This document shows positions 28,542 to 36,812 of a stretch of DNA of 64,000 nt, piece after piece (position 1 is the stretch's first letter; each line of letters opens with the position of its first letter). Where the stretch lies: positions 124,001 to 188,000 of the forward strand of contig NZ_QNSE01000002.1 in NCBI RefSeq assembly GCF_003315485.1, written 5' to 3'. The notes beneath the pieces were generated by a model that saw nothing but the letters and a program-made list of their open reading frames with translations, ran no database searches and was not told the DNA's origin. Source of the stretch: Marinomonas rhizomae (GTDB lineage Bacteria; Pseudomonadota; Gammaproteobacteria; Pseudomonadales; Marinomonadaceae). The translations under genes were made by a program, and so were the position numbers.

Positions 28542-29990
28542 ATGCATTTTAGTGTTATTTTACGTGTCATCGGATTATTGGTCATGGTGTTCAGTGTCTC
28601 ACTGATTCCACCGATTATCGTTTCTTTGATTTATTCTGATGGCGCACTTAATGCGTTTCTTTATGCATTAGGCATAAATATATTAGGCGGCTTTCTTCTG
28701 TGGTTCCCCGTTCGAAATGAGCGCGGCGAGCTAAAAATCCGCGATGGCTTCTTGGTTACTGTGTTGTTCTGGACGGTACTAGGCTTGTTCGGTTCTGTTC
28801 CGTTCTTCTTAGCCGAAACGCCAGATTTAACCTTCACAGATGCCTTGTTTGAATCCATTTCAGGACTTACCACCACAGGGGCAACTATCCTCACAGGTAT
28901 TGATGATTTACCGCAGTCCATCTTGTTCTACCGCCAATTACTCACTTGGTTAGGTGGTATGGGTATCATCGTTTTAGCCGTTGCTATTATGCCTATGTTG
29001 GGAATCGGTGGCATGCAGCTTTATCGGGCAGAAACGCCAGGCCCTGTAAAAGACACCAAGCTCACGCCACGTATTGCCGAAACAGCCAAGGCTCTTTGGT
29101 ATATTTATGCGACCTTAACCAGCGTTTGTGCCTTAGGGTATTGGATCGCTGGCATGAGTTTGTTCGATGCGATTTGCCACAGTTTCTCAACTGTCGCAAT
29201 CGGTGGTTTCTCGACACACGACGAGAGCATCGGCTATTTCAATAGCGTCGCTATTGAAATGATTTGTACCTTCTTTATGATCGTATCGGCGTTTAACTTC
29301 GCATTGCATTTCTATGCTTGGCGCCACAAAAGCGTATGGCATTATTTTAAAGACCCTGAAGCACGTTTCTTTTTATTGATTCTTTCCAGCACAGTAATCT
29401 TAGCGACTCTCGTACTTGCCATGACGTCGACTTACGATTGGAGTACATCGATACGTTATGCGGTATTCGAGAGCGTTTCGATCGCGACAACCTCCGGTTT
29501 CAGCACGTCCGATTTTGCTAGTTGGCCACATTTTTTACCTTTCTTGTTGATTGTCACCTCGTTTGTCGGTGGCTGTGCCAGCTCTACTGGCGGCGGCATG
29601 AAGGTGATTCGTATTCTGTTAATCCTCAAACAAGGGATGCGGGAAATCAAACGCTTGATTCACCCCAATGCCGTTATTCCAGTTAAGGTAGGCGGTAAAG
29701 CCATTAATGAACGAGTGGTCTCTGCCGTATGGGGTTTTTTCTCGGCATACTTATTAGTTTACGTGGTTCTAATGATTGGCCTGATGGCGACAGGGTTGGA
29801 TCAAGTTACAGCTTGGTCTGCGGTGGCCGCAACATTGAATAACTTAGGACCAGGCTTGGGTGATGTTGCCGCCAGCTTTACCAGTGTCAGTGATCCTGCA
29901 AAATGGATGCTGTGTTTTTCTATGTTGTTGGGGCGTTTAGAAGTCTTCACCTTGTTGGTATTGTTCACGCCAATGTTCTGGCAAAAATAA
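28542..29990 (+). CDS. trkH: Trk system potassium channel TrkH
   Basis: The membrane channel subunit for K+ uptake. I start at the ATG at 28542 (MHFSVILRVIG, 482 residues), which follows AAGGAAG; a longer frame from 28512 adds ten polar residues. Repeated selectivity-filter loops are visible (SGLTTTGAT, STVAIGGFST, TTSGFSTS and LNNLGPGL), as expected for the four-fold pseudo-symmetric Trk/Ktr fold. It pairs with trkA. Confidence 0.95.
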   Translation: MHFSVILRVIGLLVMVFSVSLIPPIIVSLIYSDGALNAFLYALGINILGGFLLWFPVRNERGELKIRDGFLVTVLFWTVLGLFGSVPFFLAETPDLTFTDALFESISGLTTTGATILTGIDDLPQSILFYRQLLTWLGGMGIIVLAVAIMPMLGIGGMQLYRAETPGPVKDTKLTPRIAETAKALWYIYATLTSVCALGYWIAGMSLFDAICHSFSTVAIGGFSTHDESIGYFNSVAIEMICTFFMIVSAFNFALHFYAWRHKSVWHYFKDPEARFFLLILSSTVILATLVLAMTSTYDWSTSIRYAVFESVSIATTSGFSTSDFASWPHFLPFLLIVTSFVGGCASSTGGGMKVIRILLILKQGMREIKRLIHPNAVIPVKVGGKAINERVVSAVWGFFSAYLLVYVVLMIGLMATGLDQVTAWSAVAATLNNLGPGLGDVAASFTSVSDPAKWMLCFSMLLGRLEVFTLLVLFTPMFWQK

Positions 29991-30029
29991 AAAACGTGAA
30001 AAAATAGATAACACGTAAGGATTAAAACA

Positions 30030-30503
30030 GTGACTCCAGCTATCAACCAGCTTAAGAAACTAAAGATTACGTTTAGCCTTCACGAATATAAACACGATCC
30101 GCATTGCTCTAATTTTGGAGAGGAGGCCGCGCAAAAACTAAACATTGAACCTGCTTGCGTGTTCAAGACTCTGTTAGTCACAGATGATAAGAACACCTTC
30201 GTTGCCATTGTGCCTGTGACGGGTTCTTTAAATTTAAAACGAGCGGCCAGTGCACTAGGCGTAAAAAAATTGCATATGGCCGACGTAAAAGATGCCGAAC
30301 GACTTACAGGTTATTTGGTCGGTGGCATCAGTCCGATAGGGCAAAAGAAAAGCCTCGTCACTTGTATTGACCAAAGTGCGCAAGCGTTTGACAAAATCTA
30401 TGTTAGCGGCGGGCAAAGAGGGCTAGATATCGGCTTATCTGCAAATGACCTTAGTCGCGCTTGCCGTAACGCCAGCTTCGCAACAATTGCTGACACCAAG
30501 TAG
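30030..30503 (+). CDS. ybaK: Cys-tRNA(Pro)/Cys-tRNA(Cys) deacylase YbaK
   Basis: A trans-editing enzyme that hydrolyses Cys mischarged on tRNA(Pro). The 157-residue protein has the YbaK/EbsC fold with ACVFKTLLV (the conserved catalytic Lys), LKRAASALGVKKLHMAD and VGGISPIGQKK (the GGISP loop). Start GTG at 30030. Confidence 0.93.
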   Translation: MTPAINQLKKLKITFSLHEYKHDPHCSNFGEEAAQKLNIEPACVFKTLLVTDDKNTFVAIVPVTGSLNLKRAASALGVKKLHMADVKDAERLTGYLVGGISPIGQKKSLVTCIDQSAQAFDKIYVSGGQRGLDIGLSANDLSRACRNASFATIADTK

Positions 30504-30559
30504 CATAAAAATCAAACTGCAAATCCTATCTATCCATTCAAATAAGGCATTCTTTCCCC

Positions 30560-31117
30560 ATGGCGCAAATTAAACCCATTATTTTATTAGACCGAGACGG
30601 CGTCATTAACCAAGACTCAGACGCTTATATAAAAACGGTCGATGAATGGCTGCCAATTTCGGGCAGTATTAAATCTATAGCAGCATTATCTAAAGCGGGC
30701 TTTAAAGTCTTTGTCATCACCAATCAATCTGGCATTGCGCGCGGGTATTACGACGAAGCCACATTGCATGCTATGCACAATAAAATGACAGACCTGATAG
30801 AAGCAGAAGGCGGTAAAGTGGATGGTATTCAATATTGCCCACATGGCCCAGATGATGATTGCAACTGCCGTAAGCCAAAAAGTGGCATGATTGAAGCGAT
30901 TGAAGCTGAATTAGGTTTATCCTTTGAAGACCACCCAGCGATTATGGTCGGAGATTCTCTACGAGATCTACAGGCAGGACATGCTCGAGGTTGTTCGCCA
31001 GTGTTGGTATTAACAGGAAAAGGGCGCGAAACGCAGTACAAGGCGATAGACTTCCCATTCACCGTTTACACAGACCTTGCCGCATTCACCATTGCGACAC
31101 TGCACAAATACAGTTAA
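30560..31117 (+). CDS. gmhB: D-glycero-beta-D-manno-heptose 1,7-bisphosphate 7-phosphatase
   Basis: A HAD-family phosphatase of LPS heptose synthesis. The 185-residue protein has the nucleophile motif LLDRDGVIN (D11, D13), VITNQSGIARG, the zinc-binding loop CPHGPDDDCNCRKPKSG typical of GmhB, and the acidic motif MVGDSLRDL. In Pseudomonas gmhB lies close to gyrB; here a 10-kb iron/redox island lies between them. Confidence 0.93.
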   Translation: MAQIKPIILLDRDGVINQDSDAYIKTVDEWLPISGSIKSIAALSKAGFKVFVITNQSGIARGYYDEATLHAMHNKMTDLIEAEGGKVDGIQYCPHGPDDDCNCRKPKSGMIEAIEAELGLSFEDHPAIMVGDSLRDLQAGHARGCSPVLVLTGKGRETQYKAIDFPFTVYTDLAAFTIATLHKYS

Positions 31118-31389
31118 TGAGATTAAAAGTCTGTCATACATTAAGTATCGAGTTAGTGAACAATCACTGACTGGATGCTTATTGCATGATAGCCAACACA
31201 AAATACAGAAGTACTGCGACATTGACCCCCTTCAATATTGTTCCATTAACCACAAACCATCAAGACTCTAATCCACAACAAATTCCTACTATTGCCATGG
31301 CCGCATGCCACAAAGCAATAGACGAAAAAATACACTCTACGTACGGATAGAATTCCCCTGAGAACATTGGCAATACGGCATAAATTGGT
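31118..31389. other. Intergenic gap, no gene seen
   Basis: Apart from the Fur-box-like site at its right end, I see no credible gene, terminator or repeat here. Confidence 0.4.
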
Positions 31390-31404
31390 TGATAATCATT
31401 AGCA
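31390..31404. promoter_or_regulatory. Fur-box-like site upstream of the AraC/Rob-type gene
   Basis: TGATAATCATTAGCA matches 14 of 15 positions of the 7-1-7 Fur pattern TGATAATnATTATCA, 19 bp before the start at 31424. It suggests iron repression of this regulator. Confidence 0.7.
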
Positions 31405-31423
31405 TTTTTAATAATGAAATATT

Positions 31424-32293
31424 ATGGCACTCCAAAGCAGACTCACACGCATTGAAAAGGTGTTAGATTACATTCACGAGAACTTGGATGAATCGATTCA
31501 CGTAGCAAATTTAGCCGAAAAAAGCTGCTGGTCACGTTGGCAATTTCAACGCGTTTTTGGCGAAGCAACAGGGCTAACCGTCGCACAATACATTAGAGAA
31601 TTGCGCTTGAGCAAAGCGGCCGAACTTTTATTGTCTAGCAAGCAGCGGCATATGGACATTGCCATGATCTGTGGTTTTGATTCGGAAATCAGCTTTAGTC
31701 GTGCTTTTAAGCAAATGTTTGACTGCACCCCTAGAGATTATCGCCTCAGGGGAAAGCGACAAGGTTTACGCACGCCATTGCAATATAGGACAGCAGAACC
31801 CGTCTCGGGTGAGAAACCCAAAGCCTTTACCCAAATTCGAATAGAAAGCCGCGATGCGTTTGAACTACATGGCGTAAACGACTGGATACGTGGGCCGTTT
31901 TCTATCGCTCCCGATTTTCTTGAACGGGTTCCTCAGTTGTGGAAGATCCTCGACAAGCACATCGACAAAAATGCTCAACCCATCGGCATCATAGATACTC
32001 ATTACCATCCTCATAATCAAGGTCAGATGCGCTATTGGGCTGGCTACTTAAATCAACCTAAACACAACAATTACGACACCATTCATGTGCCATCACAAGA
32101 ATACGCTGTGATTCCTGTGCATGGAAAAGTGATTGCTGTTGAGCAAGCCGTAGAGTGGTTTATTCATCAATGGCTTCCAGAGTCAAATTACTGCGGTGTG
32201 TCCGGTTATGAATTAGAAATATATGAACCCAATTACGACCCTCATAATGCTCAAAGCTACATGGAATATTGGCTGCCGATTAAACCAAGATAA
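31424..32293 (+). CDS. AraC-family regulator with GyrI-like effector domain (Rob-like)
   Basis: A 289-residue regulator with the two helix-turn-helix motifs at the N-terminus (about residues 8-105: VANLAEKSCWSRWQFQRVF and IAMICGFDSEISFSRAFKQM). A C-terminal GyrI-like small-molecule-binding domain follows (about residues 130-289, ending MEYWLPIKPR). This is the Rob layout. It sits between a Fur-like box and a TonB receptor gene on the same strand, so control of siderophore uptake is the likely role. It probably senses the siderophore or a related compound; that is inference. Confidence 0.88.
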   Translation: MALQSRLTRIEKVLDYIHENLDESIHVANLAEKSCWSRWQFQRVFGEATGLTVAQYIRELRLSKAAELLLSSKQRHMDIAMICGFDSEISFSRAFKQMFDCTPRDYRLRGKRQGLRTPLQYRTAEPVSGEKPKAFTQIRIESRDAFELHGVNDWIRGPFSIAPDFLERVPQLWKILDKHIDKNAQPIGIIDTHYHPHNQGQMRYWAGYLNQPKHNNYDTIHVPSQEYAVIPVHGKVIAVEQAVEWFIHQWLPESNYCGVSGYELEIYEPNYDPHNAQSYMEYWLPIKPR

Positions 32294-32351
32294 AAATAAA
32301 ACATGACGATATTCCTTTTAAGATGCACCAAACGGTTAAGTTTTACAGATC

Positions 32352-32394
32352 GATGACAAATAGAATGAGAGTCATTCTCAATCGATTTGTCATC
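32352..32394. promoter_or_regulatory. Fur-box-like palindrome nested in a larger inverted repeat
   Basis: The core TGAGAGTCATTCTCA (32366-32380) resembles a 7-1-7 Fur box and also contains the perfect dyad GAATGA-gag-TCATTC. It is flanked by a perfect 10-bp inverted repeat, GATGACAAAT (32352-32361) and ATTTGTCATC (32385-32394). The site lies 22 bp before the receptor start and would occlude its promoter or form a leader hairpin. Confidence 0.75.
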
Positions 32395-32416
32395 TTATTC
32401 TATCTGCGGAGCTTCC

Positions 32417-34552
32417 ATGAAACCGGCTTTACACATTCAACCTACTTTACTCGCGTTGGCTATTGCCAGTGCGACCTCTTATTCCATAGCAGAAACAGGT
32501 ACAGATGAAAACAATCTGAACAATACCGATCAATTAACAACCCTAGAAGTAAAAGGGCAGAGCTACCGGAATACAGCAACAAAAACACAACTAGATCCAG
32601 AAGAAACACCACAAGCTATCTCCATCATTGATAGTAAAGAGCTTGAAACACGTGGCGTTGAAAGCCTAAACGAAGCCGTGCGTTATACTGCTGGTGTACA
32701 CAGTGAACTACGAGGCGGAGCGATTACTCGTTTAGACCTTTTCAACATTCGCGGCTTTGATAATACGCTCGTATATTACGATGGATTACCATTACTCTAT
32801 AACGGCAACAATTTACAGGCACAAATAGATGCAGCAGCCGTAGATCAAGTAGAAGTATTTAAAGGCCCAGCATCTACCCTTTACGGCAGTATGCCCCCTG
32901 GCGGTATGATCAACATGATCAGTAAGGCGCCACAAAAAGAAAAGAAAAACTCTGTAAAAGTCACTATTGGCAGTGATAATAAAAAAGAAGCATCTTTTGA
33001 CTCAACCGGAGCAATTTCAGAAGACGTCAATTATCGTTTGATTGGTTTAGTACGAGATAAAGACGGCCAAGCGAACACAACGACAGAAGAGCGCGTAATG
33101 ATTGCGCCATCATTGGATATTAAACTTAGTGAAGATACCCTTTTAAACCTAAACATGTATTATCAAAAAGACCCAAGTATGGGAACCTTTGGTGCGCTTC
33201 CAGGGGTCGGAACAGTCTATGATAACGCTTATGGCAAAGTCGATTCCGACACTTTTCTAGGTGACGAAAATTTCAATACGTTTGAACGAGAGTTCTTAAT
33301 GTTCGGTTATAAAATTGACCATAAGATAAATGATACGTGGCAATTTTTACAAAATTCTCGTTTCACAACCGCTAAATCGTATCAAGAAATGGTCTACAGC
33401 ACAGGCCTAGAATCAGATAAACGCACAGTTAAACGTGCCGCTTACATCACAGATGAAGAATCCAAAAGCATCAGTATCGATAACCAATTTTCCGGTGCAT
33501 TTGATATAGGTAATGTAGAGCACAATGTTCTTTTAGGTGTTGATTACTTAAAGACGAAATCAAATTTTCAATACCAAAATGCTACAGCAGTACCAACGAT
33601 TGATCTGTACGAACCGGACAACAATCAGTTTACGGCAAGCGACTTAACATTTGTAAAGCTTAGTGACCATGATTATAACTCTTCACAGTTAGGACTATAT
33701 TTACAAGATCAAATGCGTTTTGATCAGTTAGTTTTGATTGCTGGTGGTCGTTATGACCAATACAAGTACGATGAAAGTGGTATTAACTATGGTAGTGCCG
33801 CTACAAAAGACATTGATCAGACACATTTAAGTGGTCGCCTAGGTGCCCTGTATGAGTTACAAAATGGTCTATCCCCTTTTATCAGCTATTCGCAAAGTTT
33901 CGAACCAGTCATGGATACACGAAATACAGGGAAGGACTATGAGCCAACTACGTCTGCACAATGGGAAACAGGGTTAAAATACAATGCGAACGGCTTTCAT
34001 GGCAGCCTAGCCGTCTATGAAATAACGAAAAATGACATCCTAACCAATGACCCAGATGACCCGTCAGATCAAAGAAAAATCCAAGTAGGCGAAATTCGTT
34101 CTCGCGGTATTGAGTTGGAAGTCAATAAAGCTATTACCGAGGAAGTAAGCCTTTCATTGGCGGCGAATTTACAAGATGTTGAAATCACTAAAGATAATTC
34201 AGGCCTTGAAGGGAATACACCGATCCGCATTCCAGAAAAACAGCTGAGTGTTTGGCTGTCCTACAAACCGGCGGCTGGTAAACTCGTAGGAACAACCCTA
34301 GGAGCAGGCGCTCGTTATGTCGGTGAAATGCAAATTGATGCCGCTAACTCTGATACCTTATCACCTTATACTTTGGTCGATTTATCAATTGGTTATGATT
34401 TAGCTCAGTTATCGTCTAATTGGAAAGGCGCAAGCATTCAGTTCTCTGTATCAAACCTTCTCGATGAAACCTATTTTAGCTGCTACAGCAAAACCAATTG
34501 TTGGTATGGCGCAGACCGTTCATTTGAATTAACAGGGCGCTATGACTTCTAA
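32417..34552 (+). CDS. TonB-dependent siderophore receptor
   Basis: A 711-residue outer-membrane receptor for a ferric siderophore, probably hydroxamate type. I start at the ATG at 32417 (MKPALHIQPTLLALAIASAT..., a signal peptide cleaved near SIA|ET); the longer frame adds ten residues before it. The TonB box region (TTLEVKG), the plug domain (GVESLNEAVRYTAGV, NIRGFDNTLVYYDGLP, VFKGPASTLYG and PPGGMINMIS) and the beta-barrel are all present, ending in a C-terminal Phe (GRYDF). A Cys pair near the C-terminus (CYSKTNCWYG) is typical of ferrichrome/ferrioxamine-type receptors. Confidence 0.93.
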   Translation: MKPALHIQPTLLALAIASATSYSIAETGTDENNLNNTDQLTTLEVKGQSYRNTATKTQLDPEETPQAISIIDSKELETRGVESLNEAVRYTAGVHSELRGGAITRLDLFNIRGFDNTLVYYDGLPLLYNGNNLQAQIDAAAVDQVEVFKGPASTLYGSMPPGGMINMISKAPQKEKKNSVKVTIGSDNKKEASFDSTGAISEDVNYRLIGLVRDKDGQANTTTEERVMIAPSLDIKLSEDTLLNLNMYYQKDPSMGTFGALPGVGTVYDNAYGKVDSDTFLGDENFNTFEREFLMFGYKIDHKINDTWQFLQNSRFTTAKSYQEMVYSTGLESDKRTVKRAAYITDEESKSISIDNQFSGAFDIGNVEHNVLLGVDYLKTKSNFQYQNATAVPTIDLYEPDNNQFTASDLTFVKLSDHDYNSSQLGLYLQDQMRFDQLVLIAGGRYDQYKYDESGINYGSAATKDIDQTHLSGRLGALYELQNGLSPFISYSQSFEPVMDTRNTGKDYEPTTSAQWETGLKYNANGFHGSLAVYEITKNDILTNDPDDPSDQRKIQVGEIRSRGIELEVNKAITEEVSLSLAANLQDVEITKDNSGLEGNTPIRIPEKQLSVWLSYKPAAGKLVGTTLGAGARYVGEMQIDAANSDTLSPYTLVDLSIGYDLAQLSSNWKGASIQFSVSNLLDETYFSCYSKTNCWYGADRSFELTGRYDF

Positions 34553-34576
34553 ATCTATTAAAAGGAAAAAAACACA

Positions 34577-35338
34577 ATGGAAAGGCAGCTAGATCGTCTT
34601 TTCAAGACAGCAAAGTCTTATATTGCCGCCCTAGATGGACAAGAATCAGGCACTCAACACGACAAGCCGAGCACGCCTTACTTATCGATAAAAGCACCTG
34701 ATTCTGCACTTATGGCTTTGCATCACACATTAAAAGAGGCGCACCCGGAAACGGGGGCGCCTTATTGGCGTATAAGGTGTTGGGGATTAGCCTGCTGGCA
34801 ACCCATTTATCTCGCGATGATTTGTGTGTATCAGCTCAAAGCTGTGCCGCTGTACTTGCAAGAAATAGAACAAAAGCAAAACGGCGAAATGGTCGCAGGG
34901 TATTTTTTACCCAATGGAATATGGCAAGAGGGGACTCACGAAACCTTAATTCAAACCGCCGGCGAACAACTCAATACCTTATTCTCTTTGCTACAGAATA
35001 CGCATGTTGAGGCTTTTGGCGGAAGACCAGCACTGTATAAAGGCTTACTGGCAGACCAACTAATGAGTGCTCTGATTAATATAGGAAGCCTGCTGCCGAA
35101 TCAGCACACAAGTCGTTTAAAAAGCGATTTTAAACAGTGGGCAAGCGCTATGGATTTACCATTAAGAGCTTTAGAAGGGCTCAAACAACAAGCATCAGCA
35201 CAACCGATTTTTGTGCGTCATACTTGCTGCTTAGAATTTCGTTGTGATGGTGGCGAGCTTTGCTCAAATTGCCCTAGACAACACACCCGCTTAGCAAAAA
35301 ACACTCAGCAGAAGAGGGAAGTTGACTACATTCAGTAA
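34577..35338 (+). CDS. FhuF-like siderophore ferric-iron reductase
   Basis: A 253-residue protein. Its C-terminus carries C217-C218-x10-C229-x2-C232, exactly the spacing of the [2Fe-2S] ligands of E. coli FhuF, which releases iron from hydroxamate siderophores in the cytoplasm. The rest is poorly conserved, as usual in this family. It lies 24 bp after the receptor gene, in the same probable Fur-controlled operon. Confidence 0.85.
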   Translation: MERQLDRLFKTAKSYIAALDGQESGTQHDKPSTPYLSIKAPDSALMALHHTLKEAHPETGAPYWRIRCWGLACWQPIYLAMICVYQLKAVPLYLQEIEQKQNGEMVAGYFLPNGIWQEGTHETLIQTAGEQLNTLFSLLQNTHVEAFGGRPALYKGLLADQLMSALINIGSLLPNQHTSRLKSDFKQWASAMDLPLRALEGLKQQASAQPIFVRHTCCLEFRCDGGELCSNCPRQHTRLAKNTQQKREVDYIQ

Positions 35339-35377
35339 TGTTTTGTTAGATGATATACAGTATGTAAGTGTTCACTA

Positions 35378-35803
35378 CTACGCGCTAACAGCTTCAACAC
35401 AAGGAGATTGGTTAGAAAGGATATCGATAATATTCTCTTCAATCCAATCCGCCAACCCCACTACATGACCCGCAACCTGAACGCCGCTGTCCGTCAGGCT
35501 GTATTCAACATGGGGCGGGACAACAGGATAAGACACCCTCAGGACAAAACCATCCTGCTCTAACACTTGTAGAGTTTGAGCAAGCATTTTTTCACTAACG
35601 CCATTGATTGTACGACGCAACTCACTAAAGCGATGTGTTTCACCACCTTTTAGTGCCAACAGCACCAAAACCGCCCAGCGGCTTGTAACATGTTTCAATA
35701 CATCACGAGATGGACATTTATCAGAGAACACATCTCCACGCATGAATTGCTGGCTTAAGTTAAGCTTTTCTGTTTTTTCGTCAGGAACTGAATTTTCTTT
35801 CAT
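35378..35803 (-). CDS. HxlR-family regulator (QorR/YtfH-like)
   Basis: A 141-residue winged-helix regulator of the HxlR family. The conserved early Cys (SDKCPSRDVLKHVTSRWAV) may act as a thiol sensor of quinones or electrophiles, as in YodB and related proteins. It is divergent from a qorB-like gene, the same pairing as E. coli ytfH-ytfG. TACTTAC occurs twice in the gap, 18 bp apart (35803 and 35821), and could be its binding site. Confidence 0.88.
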   Translation of the reverse strand: MKENSVPDEKTEKLNLSQQFMRGDVFSDKCPSRDVLKHVTSRWAVLVLLALKGGETHRFSELRRTINGVSEKMLAQTLQVLEQDGFVLRVSYPVVPPHVEYSLTDSGVQVAGHVVGLADWIEENIIDILSNQSPCVEAVSA

Positions 35804-35886
35804 ACTTACCTTTTTGTATGTACTTACTTAAAGTTTGTTAGTGATATATTCTACTTCTATCAACTCAAAACTCAAAGGAGAATATT

Positions 35887-36732
35887 ATGATTTTAGTTAC
35901 TGGCGCATCAGGTCAACTTGGCCGTTTAGTTATCGATAACCTTTTAAACACCACACCAGCAAATCAAATCATTGCGGCGGTTCGTAATCCTGAAAAGGTT
36001 GCCGATTTAGCAGAAAAAGGCATTCAAGTTCGTCAAGCGGATTATAGCGACCTTGATTCTCTTGTTACAGCAATGCAAGGCGTGGAAAAAGTACTGTTAA
36101 TTTCTTCTAGTGAAGTAGGCCAACGGACTGCACAGCACAGCAACGTCATCGATGCAGCCAAACAAACTAGCGTGTCTTTGATTGCTTATACCAGTATCTT
36201 GAACGCGGACACGTCTCCACTTATATTGGCAAAAGAACACGTAGCGACAGAAAATTTGTTAGCAGAGTCTGGCGTACCTTACGTACTACTTCGCAATGGC
36301 TGGTACTCTGAAAACTACACGATGGGCCTAGCAGGCGCGCTAGAACATGGCGTTGTTGGTTGTGCCGAAGATGGAAAACTGTCTACTGCAGCACGTACAG
36401 ACTATGCAGAGGCCGCGGCCGCAGTGCTTGTTAAAGACGAACAAGCAGGAAAAGTATACGAGCTAGCGGGTGACAACGCCTTCACACTAAACGAATATGC
36501 CGCAGTGATTAGCAAGGTATCAGGCAAAACGGTTGCTTACCAAAATGTGCCAGAAGCGGAACTCACCAAGATTCTTGTTGGCGTAGGCTTACCAGAAGGC
36601 TTCGCCGCGATCCTTGCGGATTCTGAAGCAGGCGCATCCAAAGGCGGCTTATTCAGCGACAGCAAAGATCTATCCACCTTGATCGGCCGTCCAACCACGT
36701 CAATTGAAGACAGCATCAAAGCGGCGTTGTAA
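35887..36732 (+). CDS. qorB: NAD(P)H:quinone oxidoreductase, QorB/YtfG-like (NmrA/SDR family)
   Basis: A 281-residue atypical short-chain dehydrogenase. The nucleotide-binding motif is at the very N-terminus (VTGASGQLGRLV), followed by AAVRNPEKVADLAEKG and YTSILNADTSPL. QorB reduces quinones with NADPH. It is divergent from the HxlR regulator, so induction by quinones or electrophiles is likely. A strong terminator follows. Confidence 0.9.
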   Translation: MILVTGASGQLGRLVIDNLLNTTPANQIIAAVRNPEKVADLAEKGIQVRQADYSDLDSLVTAMQGVEKVLLISSSEVGQRTAQHSNVIDAAKQTSVSLIAYTSILNADTSPLILAKEHVATENLLAESGVPYVLLRNGWYSENYTMGLAGALEHGVVGCAEDGKLSTAARTDYAEAAAAVLVKDEQAGKVYELAGDNAFTLNEYAAVISKVSGKTVAYQNVPEAELTKILVGVGLPEGFAAILADSEAGASKGGLFSDSKDLSTLIGRPTTSIEDSIKAAL

Positions 36733-36749
36733 GCAGCTCTATAAAGACA

Positions 36750-36785
36750 AAAGCCCGATTCAGTCATGTCTGATTCGGGCTTTCT
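36750..36785. terminator. Bidirectional terminator between qorB and the ABC operon
   Basis: AAAGCCCGATTCAG pairs with CTGATTCGGGCTTT (one mismatch), flanked by A and T tracts. It can serve both the rightward qorB and the leftward ABC operon. Confidence 0.8.
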
Positions 36786-36812
36786 TTATAACGTAGCGAC
36801 GTTAAATTCACT

